A stretch of DNA of 64,000 nucleotides, from contig NZ_LBIC01000003.1 in assembly GCF_001005725.1 (NCBI RefSeq), positions 124,001-188,000 of the forward strand, given 5' to 3'. This stretch comes from Sphingobium chungbukense. Its GTDB lineage: Bacteria; Pseudomonadota; Alphaproteobacteria; Sphingomonadales; Sphingomonadaceae. The stretch's first letter is position 1; each line of letters begins with the position of its first letter. Shown in pieces: positions 8,373 to 16,628 of this stretch. The notes under the pieces are model-generated. The model ran no database searches. It saw only the letters and a list, made by a program, of their open reading frames with translations, and was not told the DNA's origin. A program made the translations under genes and the position numbers.

Positions 8373-10625
8373 ATGGAAGGCGCAGTCACTCTTCCGGTGC
8401 GTGGCCGGGCATGGAAAAGGCATTTCCCGCCCTTCCTGCGCCGTCGCCTGGCCGCGGTGGTGGAGGCGGTGACGCTCATCCTTTTCCTGGGCATGGCAGG
8501 CATCACTTATTTCCTGCTGACCGGGCAGGGGCAATCCTACACCTTGCTCACGCCGCCGATCGTGGCATTGTTGCTGGTGGCCAATCTGGTGCCCGCGATC
8601 GCGCTGCTCGTGCTGCTGGGACGGCGCGTGGCGAAGCGGCGCGCGGCGCAATCGGCCATCGGCAGCGACGGGCAGTTGCACGTCCGGCTGGTGGCGATCT
8701 TCTCCATCGTCGCCAGCGTGCCGATGCTGCTGGTGGTGATCTTCGCCTCACTGCTGTTCCAATATGGCGTGCAATTCTGGTTTTCCGACAGCGCGCGCGG
8801 GATGCTGCAAAATGCGAGCGACCTAGCGCGCGGCTATTATGAGCAGAATCTGCGCGACGTCCGGGACGAAACCGTCACCATGGCGAGCGACCTGCGCGAC
8901 TATCTCAGCCAATCGACCGTCTCCAGCCCGCGCTTTGCAGAGGGCTATATCTATCAGGTCGTGACCCGGAAGCTCAATCGGTCGGCCATTATCGAGATCG
9001 GCAAGGACGGCGTGGCGCGCACTGCGGCGACAGTCGATCCGGAAAGCCGTCCCGTGTCGGAAATGCTCACCCCCGACGTGGTGAAACGATTGTCATCCGG
9101 CGAAGATGTGGTGGTGGCGGCCAAGCCCAACCAGATCGAGGCGGTGACGCTGCTTTATCCGAACGCGAAAATCTATCTCTACGCCACGCGGGATTCGGGT
9201 TCCACGGCGTTTTCCAATGTCGAGCGGGCGCAGAAGGTGTTGTCGGATTACGACATTTTCGCCGCGCAATCCCGCGCCTTGCAACTGCGCTTCAACATCA
9301 TGCTGTTCGTCGGGTCGCTGCTGCTCGTCGGCGTGGCGGTCTATATCGCGCTCAAGGTCGCCGACTGGATGGTGCGGCCGGTCAACGAACTGGTGATGGC
9401 GGCACGACGGATCACGGCCGGCGACCTGTCGGCGCGCGTAACCAGCCCGCAGGCACGCGACGAGATCGGCACGCTGGCGTCGGCGTTCAACCGCATGACC
9501 CAGCGGCTGGAGGCGCAGACGGGCGCCCTGGTGGCCGCTAACAGCCAGCTCGATGAACGCCGCGCCTTCATCGAGGCGATCCTGTCAGGCGTGTCGGCGG
9601 GCGTGCTGTCCGTGGACCGGGAAGGGGTCATCCTGCTGCTCAACAGCTCTGCTGCGGCGATATTGGCGCGTGAAGGCGACGATCCTGTCGGGCGTCCGTT
9701 GACGGACGTGTCGCCGGAACTGGCGGCGCTGATCGCGTCGGAGGAGGGCGCCGGGATCGTTCAGATCCGCGCCCATGGCGATGTACGCACGCTGGCGGTC
9801 AAGGTGTCGGAGGATGCCTCGCGCCATATCCTGACCTTCGACGATATCACCCAGCAGCTATCCGACCAGCGGCGCGCTGCCTGGTCCGACGTGGCGCGGC
9901 GGATCGCGCATGAAATCAAGAATCCGCTCACCCCGATCCAGCTTGCCGCCGAACGGTTGCAACGCCGCTATGCCGAGGAGGTGACGAGCGACAAGGCGAC
10001 CTTCACCCGCCTTACCGGCACCATCGTCCGCCAGGTGGGCGATCTGCGGCGGATCGTGGACGAATTCTCCTCCTTCGCGCGCATGCCCAAGCCCGTGTTC
10101 CGACGGGAGCGGATCGACGATATCGCCCGCCATGCGCTGTTCCTGCATGAGGTCGCACATCCCGATATCCGCTTCGAATATCGGTTGGACGACATCGATG
10201 TCGAACTGGTCTGCGACCGGCGGCAATTGGGACAGGCGCTCACCAATATCGTCAAGAATGCCGTGGAGGCGATCGAGCCCAAGCCGGCTGCGGACGATGG
10301 CGACGTACGGGGCCATGTCTGTATGACCGTGGATCATGAGAACGGCCATCTGCTGATCGAGGTGCGCGATGACGGCATCGGCCTGCCGCCGGAACGGGAA
10401 CGGATATTGGAACCTTATATGACGACCCGCACGAAGGGGACGGGCCTTGGCCTCGCCATCGTGAAGAAGATCGTCGAGGAGCATATGGGCGAAATCCGCT
10501 TCGACGATGCCGAAGGCGGCGGCGCACGGGTAACGCTGCGTTTCCCGGTCGCCGCGCTCGAAAAATTGGAGGAGGGGCAGGTGATCGCCTTGCCCAAAGG
10601 AAAAGTGACGGCCAATGGCGCTTGA
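8373..10625 (+). CDS. ntrY: nitrogen regulation sensor kinase NtrY (membrane-bound)
   Basis: A 750-residue membrane histidine kinase. Hydrophobic helices near residues 25-50, 60-85 and 110-130, then about 310-330, bracket a periplasmic sensing region. A HAMP domain (VRPVNELVMAARRITAGDLS), a PAS domain and a kinase core with HEIKNPLTPIQLAAERL follow. The ATPase motifs DDGIGLP and GTGLGLAIV are intact. NtrY works with NtrX, and in several alphaproteobacteria it affects nitrogen metabolism, redox and envelope properties. The assigned ATG has a weak ribosome site; an in-frame GTG at 8397 is an alternative. The end overlaps ntrX by 11 bases. Confidence 0.93.
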   Translation: MEGAVTLPVRGRAWKRHFPPFLRRRLAAVVEAVTLILFLGMAGITYFLLTGQGQSYTLLTPPIVALLLVANLVPAIALLVLLGRRVAKRRAAQSAIGSDGQLHVRLVAIFSIVASVPMLLVVIFASLLFQYGVQFWFSDSARGMLQNASDLARGYYEQNLRDVRDETVTMASDLRDYLSQSTVSSPRFAEGYIYQVVTRKLNRSAIIEIGKDGVARTAATVDPESRPVSEMLTPDVVKRLSSGEDVVVAAKPNQIEAVTLLYPNAKIYLYATRDSGSTAFSNVERAQKVLSDYDIFAAQSRALQLRFNIMLFVGSLLLVGVAVYIALKVADWMVRPVNELVMAARRITAGDLSARVTSPQARDEIGTLASAFNRMTQRLEAQTGALVAANSQLDERRAFIEAILSGVSAGVLSVDREGVILLLNSSAAAILAREGDDPVGRPLTDVSPELAALIASEEGAGIVQIRAHGDVRTLAVKVSEDASRHILTFDDITQQLSDQRRAAWSDVARRIAHEIKNPLTPIQLAAERLQRRYAEEVTSDKATFTRLTGTIVRQVGDLRRIVDEFSSFARMPKPVFRRERIDDIARHALFLHEVAHPDIRFEYRLDDIDVELVCDRRQLGQALTNIVKNAVEAIEPKPAADDGDVRGHVCMTVDHENGHLLIEVRDDGIGLPPERERILEPYMTTRTKGTGLGLAIVKKIVEEHMGEIRFDDAEGGGARVTLRFPVAALEKLEEGQVIALPKGKVTANGA

Positions 10626-11988
10626 TATTCTGATAGTAGACGATGAAGAGGACATCCGCGATCTGGTTGCGGGTGTGCTGGAGGATGAAGGCTTCGCGAC
10701 CCGCACCGCCGCGAACAGCGACAGCGCGATCGAGGCGCTGGACGCGCGGCGCCCTTCGCTGGTGCTGCTGGACGTCTGGTTGCAAGGGTCGAAGCTGGAC
10801 GGGCTTGAGCTGCTGGAGGAGATCAAGCGCCGCGACGCGACCATTCCGGTGCTGATGATCTCCGGCCATGGCAATATCGACACCGCCGTCGCCGCGATCC
10901 GCAAGGGCGCGGCGGACTTCATCGAAAAGCCGTTCGAGGCGGACCGGCTGCTGCATTTGGTGTCGCGCGCGACGGAGACGGAGCGGCTGCGGCGCGAAAA
11001 TCAGGTGCTGCGTGCACGGTTCGGGCAGGATGATGAACTGACCGGGACATCGGCGGCGATCAATTCCGTGCGGGCGACGATCAAGAAGGTGGCGGGCACG
11101 GGCAGCCGTGTACTGATCTCCGGCCCCGCCGGCGTCGGCAAGGAAGTGGCGGCGCGCATGCTCCATAGCTGGAGCGGGCGGGCCGACGCCCCCTTCATCA
11201 TCGTTGCCGCCGCCCGCATGGACCCCGATCGCGTCGAGGAGGAGCTGTTCGGCGTCGAGGACCCGAGCGGCCTGGTGCGCCCCGGCTATCTGGAGCAAGC
11301 GCATGGCGGCACGCTCTATCTGGACGAAATCGCGGACATGCCGCTGACGACGCAGGCCAAGATCCTGCGCGTGCTGACCGACCAGAGCTTCACCCGCGTG
11401 GGCGGGCAGCGGCAGGTGAAGGTGGACGTGCGTGTCATTTCATCGACGGCGCTCAACCTGGCGACGGAGATCGAGGAGCGGCGGTTCCGAGAGGATCTTT
11501 TCTATCGCCTCAACGTGGTCCCGCTCGTCATTCCGCCGCTGGCCGAACGGCGCGACGATATTCCGCCGCTGGTCGAACATTATCTGGCGCGCTTTGCCGC
11601 CGATCGCCGGGTTCCCCCGCCGGAAATCGCCAGCGACGCCATGGCCGCGCTTCAGGCGAATGAATGGCCGGGCAATGTCCGCCAGCTTCGCAATGTCATC
11701 GAACGCACCATGATCCTGGCGCCGGGCGAACGGATCGGGCGGATCGAGCTCGACATGCTGCCTGCCGAACTCACCAGCAATGGCGGTTCGGAAGGCATGG
11801 GTCAGTCCGCGATCATGGGCGCGCCGCTTCGCGAGGCGCGGGAAAGCTTCGAGCGGGAATATCTGCGCATCCAGATCAGGCGCTTTTCCGGCAATATCTC
11901 CCGCACCGCGACCTTCATCGGCATGGAGCGTTCCGCGCTCCACCGGAAGTTGAAGCTGCTGGGCATCACCGATGGGAAGGACGGTTGA
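10615..11988 (+). CDS. ntrX: response regulator NtrX, AAA+ type with degenerate sigma54 contact loop
   Basis: A 457-residue partner of NtrY. The receiver has Asp53 (LLDVWLQGS) and a FIEKPF Lys. The AAA+ domain keeps a P-loop-like GPAGVGKE and the Walker B region LYLDEIADMP. The segment between ELFG and YLEQAHGG reads VEDPSGLVRPG where sigma54 activators have GAFTGA, so contact with sigma54 is unlikely. A Fis-type helix-turn-helix lies at the C-terminus (TATFIGMERSALHRKLKLLG). DNA binding without sigma54 activation, as proposed for NtrX in other alphaproteobacteria, is the best reading. Confidence 0.93.
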   Translation: MALDILIVDDEEDIRDLVAGVLEDEGFATRTAANSDSAIEALDARRPSLVLLDVWLQGSKLDGLELLEEIKRRDATIPVLMISGHGNIDTAVAAIRKGAADFIEKPFEADRLLHLVSRATETERLRRENQVLRARFGQDDELTGTSAAINSVRATIKKVAGTGSRVLISGPAGVGKEVAARMLHSWSGRADAPFIIVAAARMDPDRVEEELFGVEDPSGLVRPGYLEQAHGGTLYLDEIADMPLTTQAKILRVLTDQSFTRVGGQRQVKVDVRVISSTALNLATEIEERRFREDLFYRLNVVPLVIPPLAERRDDIPPLVEHYLARFAADRRVPPPEIASDAMAALQANEWPGNVRQLRNVIERTMILAPGERIGRIELDMLPAELTSNGGSEGMGQSAIMGAPLREARESFEREYLRIQIRRFSGNISRTATFIGMERSALHRKLKLLGITDGKDG

Positions 11989-12143
11989 GACGGGCCGAGC
12001 GGCTTTTCGCCATTCAGGGCATGGACGGCTCTTCGCAATTGCGGTAGGTTGGCCCTGCTTCCGACAGGCGGGAGCAGGCAAGACACTCTGCTTAAGGGTG
12101 CGAGAGCGGGTAACGTCCCGCCAATAAAGGAATGGTGAAGACC

Positions 12144-12626
12144 ATGGCCGACAAAGTGAATAACCTCCAAGACATCTTCCTGAACAGCCTGCGCAAGAGC
12201 AAGACCCCGGTGACCATGTTCCTGGTCAAGGGCGTGAAGTTGCAGGGCATCATCACCTGGTTCGACAATTTCTCTGTGCTGCTGCGGCGGGATGGTCAGT
12301 CGCAACTGGTGTACAAGCATGCGATCTCGACCGTCATGCCAGCACAACCGATGGATCTGACCGATCTGCGCAAGGCCAGCGACGGCAACGGCAAGTCGAA
12401 GCTGCTCCAGGAAATCTTCCTGAGCGCGGTGCGTAAGTCCGGCAGCCCCGTGACCATGTTCCTGGTGAACGGCGTCATGTTGCAGGGCGAAATCGCCGCC
12501 TTCGACCTCTTCTGCATGCTGCTGGAGCGGGACGGTATGGTCCAGCTCGTCTACAAGCATGCGATTTCGACGGTGCAGCCGTTGCATAATCTCGACCTCT
12601 CCGGCGAAGGCGAGGGCGAGGATTGA
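12144..12626 (+). CDS. hfq: RNA chaperone Hfq with two tandem Sm domains
   Basis: A 160-residue protein holding two complete Hfq domains; ordinary Hfq is about 70-100 residues with one. Domain 1 (about 5-70) has [20 protein letters not shown] and [12 protein letters not shown]; domain 2 (about 87-150) has [20 protein letters not shown] and [12 protein letters not shown]. Both keep the Sm2 YKHAIST and the proximal-face Gln. The halves differ at the rim (RKSK versus RKSG) and at KLQG versus MLQG. The tail is acidic (GEGEGED). The start MADKVNN fits the family; an ATG 12 bases upstream lies almost on the AAAGGA ribosome site. A Hfq with two Sm-like domains is known from Zymomonas, also a sphingomonad-order organism. 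Confidence 0.96.
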   Translation: MADKVNNLQDIFLNSLRKSKTPVTMFLVKGVKLQGIITWFDNFSVLLRRDGQSQLVYKHAISTVMPAQPMDLTDLRKASDGNGKSKLLQEIFLSAVRKSGSPVTMFLVNGVMLQGEIAAFDLFCMLLERDGMVQLVYKHAISTVQPLHNLDLSGEGEGED

Positions 12627-12691
12627 TCGCTTTTTCTTGTCCCCGCCCGTCTTCCCATGAGACGGACCGGGGGCGTAAGCGTTAAGCCCCT

Positions 12692-14023
12692 ATGGCTGTT
12701 TTCAACCGGGATTCTGCTGACGAGGTGTCGCGCGGTGCGCGCGCCATCGTCGTGCGTGCCGATGTCCACGGACCCGAACGTCGCGACAGCGATGCGCGGC
12801 TGGAGGAGGCGAGGGGCCTTGCCCTCGCCATCGGAATCGACGTGCGCGCGGCGCAGGCCTTCCGCGTGCGCGACCGCAAGCCAGCGACGCTGTTCGGCAG
12901 CGGGCAGGTGGACCAGATCGCGACCCTGGCCCGGATGGAAGAAGCCGAACTGGTCATCGTCGACAATGCGCTCAGTCCCGTGCAGCAGAGCAATCTGGAG
13001 AAGGCGACCGAGACCAAGGTCATCGACCGGACCGGGTTGATCCTGGAAATTTTCGGCGAACGGGCCGCGACCAACGAAGGGCGGCTTCAGGTCGAACTGG
13101 CCCATCTCGACTATCAGGCGGGACGGCTGGTGCGAAGCTGGACCCACCTTGAACGGCAGCGGGGCGGCTTCGGCTTTCTGGGCGGTCCCGGCGAAACACA
13201 GATCGAGGCCGACCGGCGGATGATCCGCGACCGCATGGCGAAGATCCGCCGCGAGTTGGATCAGGTAACGAAGACGCGCGGTCTCCATCGGGCGCGGCGG
13301 CAACGTGCGCCCTGGCCGGTGATCGCACTGGTCGGCTATACCAATGCGGGCAAGTCGACGCTGTTCAACCGGATGACCGGGGCCGAGGTCATGGCCGAAG
13401 ACCTGCTGTTCGCGACGCTCGACCCGACCATGCGGCAGATCGCCCTGCCGGGCCTGGACAAGGCTATTCTTTCCGATACGGTCGGCTTCGTTTCCGACTT
13501 GCCGACGCAGCTGATCGCGGCGTTCCGCGCAACCTTGGAAGAGGTGCTGTCGGCCGATCTGATCGTCCATGTCCGCGATATCGCCCATCCCGACACCGAA
13601 GCGCAGCGTGATGACGTCATCGACGTGCTGAGCGAACTGGGTGTAGCAGGGGAGGGAGCGCTTGAGGCGGGCGAGGGCCAGGAGCCGCCGCCGATCATCG
13701 AGGCGTGGAACAAGCTTGACCTGTTGGATGAGGATGCGGCCGCGCTGGCCCGCGAGACGGCGGCACGACGGGACGACGTCGTGATCCTGTCGGCATTGAC
13801 GGGAGAGGGAGTCGACAGCCTTCAAAGGACGATCAGCGCGCGGTTGACCGCGGGCGCGCAAATCCATCAATTGCGCGTACCGCTGGCCGACGGCGCCGCC
13901 ATGGCCTGGCTGCACGAACATGGCGAGGTGATCGGCAGCCGCGCGGAGGGTGAGGCTATGCTGGTCGATGTCCGCCTGTCGGACTCTGCGCTGGCGCGCT
14001 TCCTCAAGCGCCGGGCGAATTGA
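12692..14023 (+). CDS. hflX: GTPase HflX, ribosome rescue/splitting factor
   Basis: A 443-residue GTPase that binds the large ribosomal subunit and splits stalled ribosomes. The N-terminal HflX domain has KPATLFGSGQVDQI and a GGFGFLGGPGETQIEADRR segment. The GTPase domain shows G1 GYTNAGKST (about residues 212-220), G3 DTVGFVSDLP and G4 WNKLDLL. It follows hfq by 65 bp, the usual hfq-hflX pair. It ends 12 bp from the convergent mazG, with no clear terminator in the gap. Confidence 0.96.
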   Translation: MAVFNRDSADEVSRGARAIVVRADVHGPERRDSDARLEEARGLALAIGIDVRAAQAFRVRDRKPATLFGSGQVDQIATLARMEEAELVIVDNALSPVQQSNLEKATETKVIDRTGLILEIFGERAATNEGRLQVELAHLDYQAGRLVRSWTHLERQRGGFGFLGGPGETQIEADRRMIRDRMAKIRRELDQVTKTRGLHRARRQRAPWPVIALVGYTNAGKSTLFNRMTGAEVMAEDLLFATLDPTMRQIALPGLDKAILSDTVGFVSDLPTQLIAAFRATLEEVLSADLIVHVRDIAHPDTEAQRDDVIDVLSELGVAGEGALEAGEGQEPPPIIEAWNKLDLLDEDAAALARETAARRDDVVILSALTGEGVDSLQRTISARLTAGAQIHQLRVPLADGAAMAWLHEHGEVIGSRAEGEAMLVDVRLSDSALARFLKRRAN

Positions 14024-14035
14024 GGGCGGGGCGGA

Positions 14036-14824
14036 TCAGGTCCGCTTCAACTGCCGTTTCGCCTCCTGCCAAAGGGCTTCCTTCCGGTCGAGAGGCAGTG
14101 AGGGGAAATCTGCGCCTGCCATGTCTTCCATGGCGCGGAAGCGCTTTTCGAACTTGCCGTTCGCGGCGCGCAGGGCAACCTCGGGATCGACCTTCAAATG
14201 GCGGGCGAGGTTGACCACCGCAAAAAGCAGGTCGCCGATTTCCTCTTCCTGATCCTCCGGAGAGGTCGCCGCCCGCACCTCGTCCAATTCTTCCTCTATT
14301 TTTTCGATGACGCCACCGATATCGGGCCACTCGAAACCTGTCCGCGCGGCACGTTTCTGAATCTTCTCCGCGCGCAGCAGGGCGGGCAGGGCAACCGCGA
14401 CGCCTGCGAGCGCGCTGGGATCGGGGTCCTTGTCGGCGCGTTCGGCGGCCTTGATCGCTTCCCATTGCGCATGGCCATCCTCGCGGGCCGCGCCTTCTCC
14501 AAAGACATGCGGGTGACGGCGGACCATCTTCTCGGTGATGCCGTCGATCACATCTTGCAGCGCAAAATGCCCATTCTGTTCAGCCATGCGGCTATGGAAG
14601 GCCACTTGCAGCAACAAATCGCCCAGTTCGTCACGCAGCGCCGCCATATCGTCACGCTCGATCGCGTCGACGACCTCATAGGCTTCCTCGATCGTATAAG
14701 GCGCGATGCTGGCGAAATCCTGCTCTATATCCCATGGACAGCCGGTTTGCGGATCGCGAAGCCGGGCCATGACATTGGCAAGGGGCATGATGTCGGCGGG
14801 ACTCGCCTTGGCACTGGAGGACAT
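14036..14824 (-). CDS. mazG: nucleoside triphosphate pyrophosphohydrolase MazG
   Basis: A 262-residue all-helical house-cleaning enzyme that hydrolyses NTPs and dNTPs to monophosphates. The two MazG repeats are visible: EEAYEVVDAIERDDM with DELGDLLLQVAF near residues 45-80, and EELDEVRAA with EEEIGDLLFAVVNLARHL near 170-205, giving the Glu/Asp metal sites. CPWD near residue 33 is a family signature. It is convergent with hflX; the insertion sequence lies upstream of its start. Confidence 0.95.
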   Translation of the reverse strand: MSSSAKASPADIMPLANVMARLRDPQTGCPWDIEQDFASIAPYTIEEAYEVVDAIERDDMAALRDELGDLLLQVAFHSRMAEQNGHFALQDVIDGITEKMVRRHPHVFGEGAAREDGHAQWEAIKAAERADKDPDPSALAGVAVALPALLRAEKIQKRAARTGFEWPDIGGVIEKIEEELDEVRAATSPEDQEEEIGDLLFAVVNLARHLKVDPEVALRAANGKFEKRFRAMEDMAGADFPSLPLDRKEALWQEAKRQLKRT

Positions 14825-14940
14825 GTGGAAACCCGGATAATGGAACTGCGCTCGGGAATAGGATGTTGGCGGAGGGATGACCAGAGGCGCCGGACCGGTT
14901 TATTGTTCGGGCAAGTTAGAGAAGACACTATTTCATCTAT

Positions 14941-16575
14941 TTAGAAATGTCACCGCGTGTTGCGGCAGGGGCTGCGCGGAACCCTTCTGTATTGTGCAGC
15001 GTAGCCCCTGCCTCTGCGCTGGTCTGGCATTGGTAGCGCCTTTGGACCCGCTGCTTTGCAGTGGGCCCCCTCAATAGCCCTCAAGCATGCGCTGTGCTGC
15101 CTCGATAGGCGTCAGCCGGGGAAGGGGAGGACGACCCCGCTTGCGTTTGGCCGGTGGTTGGTCCGGCTGTGCAGGCGATGGAAACATGTGCGCACCCTGC
15201 GATCGGCGGCTTGGTTCGCTGTTGTTCCGCTTCCGCGGCGGCAGCAGTGCCTGCATCGCCTTGGCCATCGCCAGCGCTGCGTCGAGGTGTTTGTTCTCGA
15301 CGATCGCCGCCTGATTTACCTGCCTGATCTTGTCGTGCATCCGGTAAGGCAGGACATGGTCGCCGTGCCGGATCTCAAGGCTGCCATCGGGATACTCGCA
15401 GACCTCGACCCGCTTGCCGGCGAGTGCACGGCTGATCTCGTCCGGCTCGAGAATGAACAGCGCTTTGTTATAGTGCAGCGCCAACGCCTGCGTGACTGTG
15501 CGCCACTCACGCCAGACAAGCTGCGTGCGCAAATCGTCATGTGGAGCCAACGGCCGGTGTAGATCGCGCGAATCGAACGCCGGCTTCGCAAACCGCACGT
15601 TGTGCCGCTCCATGTAGCCGGGCAGGAACGTGTTCGCATCGGCGATCGTCGATATCCCTTCCAACCGCATCGCCTTGACCAACCGGTCCTGCAGCGTCGC
15701 ATTCGCCCGTTCGACGCGGCCCTTGGCCTGTGGCGAGTTGGCACAGATGATCTCGATGTTGAGAGCCTCCATCGCGCGACCGAAGTGGGTCATCCCGTCG
15801 CCATTGGCAGAAGCCCGGTTGTTGCGGAACGCCGAGTGCTTGTCCGAATAGAACGCTACCGGCTTGCCATGCCGCTCGATGTACTCGCGCGTCGCATCCA
15901 TGTAGGAGAACGCACTCTCGCTCTCGACCATCTTAAGATGCATGAGCTCGCTGGTCGCGTCGTCGATGTAGACCAACAGCGTGCATTGCGGTCCGCGGTC
16001 CTCGAACCACCAGTGCTTCGAGCCATCGACCTGGATCAGCTCACCGCGGCAGTCCCGGCGATACCGCGGCTGATAAGGGCGCGGCCGCCGTGCTTCGCGG
16101 TCCTTCCATAGGCCCGCCGCAATCATGATCTGGCGAAGCGTCTCGCATGCAACCGTGATCCCATGACGTTCGATCAGGTACTCACGCGCGAGCGTCGGAC
16201 CGAAATCCGCGTAGTGTTCGCGCACAATCGCCACAATCTGATCGCGCATGGCATCGCTGTACCGCCGGTTACTGGGCCGGCCGCGCTTGCGCGAGACCAG
16301 ACCGGATACGCCTTCAGATCGCAGTCGATTGAGCAATCGGAATATCTGCCTCCGCTTCAATCCCAGCAATCCGGCCGCGTCCTCAACCCGAAGCTCGCCC
16401 CGCTCCACGCGCAACAGCGTATCATATCGCGAAAGTTCGCCATGGCTCATCGTCAGCACCGTCATATGCGTGCTCTCCTGACCCGCAGGAAAGCCATGCC
16501 ACCAATATCCGCGGGACGACGCCTGGGGTGTCATCTCTATCTAGCGCAGGGTGCCATTTCTATCTGGCACTTACA
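14941..16575 (-). mobile_element. ISNCY-type insertion sequence (ends approximate)
   Basis: One transposase gene is flanked by related end motifs: TAGAAATGTCACC at 14942-14954 on the left, and the reverse complement of TAGAAATGGCACC at 16550-16562 on the right. The right end carries a second copy at 16527-16540. A 10-bp inverted repeat (14964-14973 with 15003-15012) near the left end could stop outside transcription. I found no convincing target-site duplication, so the boundaries are uncertain by tens of bases. It lies between mazG and the MFS gene and interrupts no recognisable gene. Confidence 0.8.
15071..16465 (-). CDS. ISNCY-family DDE transposase
   Basis: A 464-residue transposase that looks intact. 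The N-terminal helix-turn-helix (VEDAAGLLGLKRRQIFRLLN) is followed by a basic region with RKRGRPSNRR. The catalytic core shows Asp in LIQVDGSKHWWF, Asp in AFYSDKHSAFR and Glu in QAKGRVERANATLQDR, a DDE set. The C-terminus is basic (KRKRGRPPLPR). The start MTVLTMSHGEL has GGAG nine bases upstream; a longer ATG start 69 bases upstream overlaps the right-end motif and is unlikely. Confidence 0.9.
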   Translation of the reverse strand: MTVLTMSHGELSRYDTLLRVERGELRVEDAAGLLGLKRRQIFRLLNRLRSEGVSGLVSRKRGRPSNRRYSDAMRDQIVAIVREHYADFGPTLAREYLIERHGITVACETLRQIMIAAGLWKDREARRPRPYQPRYRRDCRGELIQVDGSKHWWFEDRGPQCTLLVYIDDATSELMHLKMVESESAFSYMDATREYIERHGKPVAFYSDKHSAFRNNRASANGDGMTHFGRAMEALNIEIICANSPQAKGRVERANATLQDRLVKAMRLEGISTIADANTFLPGYMERHNVRFAKPAFDSRDLHRPLAPHDDLRTQLVWREWRTVTQALALHYNKALFILEPDEISRALAGKRVEVCEYPDGSLEIRHGDHVLPYRMHDKIRQVNQAAIVENKHLDAALAMAKAMQALLPPRKRNNSEPSRRSQGAHMFPSPAQPDQPPAKRKRGRPPLPRLTPIEAAQRMLEGY

Positions 16576-16628
16576 TTTATAAAGTACGATAATAAGGATT
16601 ATGTTAAATTCATGCTCTGCCGCGGCCG

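Noticed and set aside
8148..8472. Short open frames between ntrC and ntrY
   Set aside because: They run through the hairpin repeats and into the ntrY start in other frames; no ribosome site or recognisable product.
16565..16583. A sigma54 promoter starting at TGGCAC at the insertion-sequence end
   Set aside because: The -12 TTGC element is absent at the required spacing, and the position suits the insertion-sequence end better.
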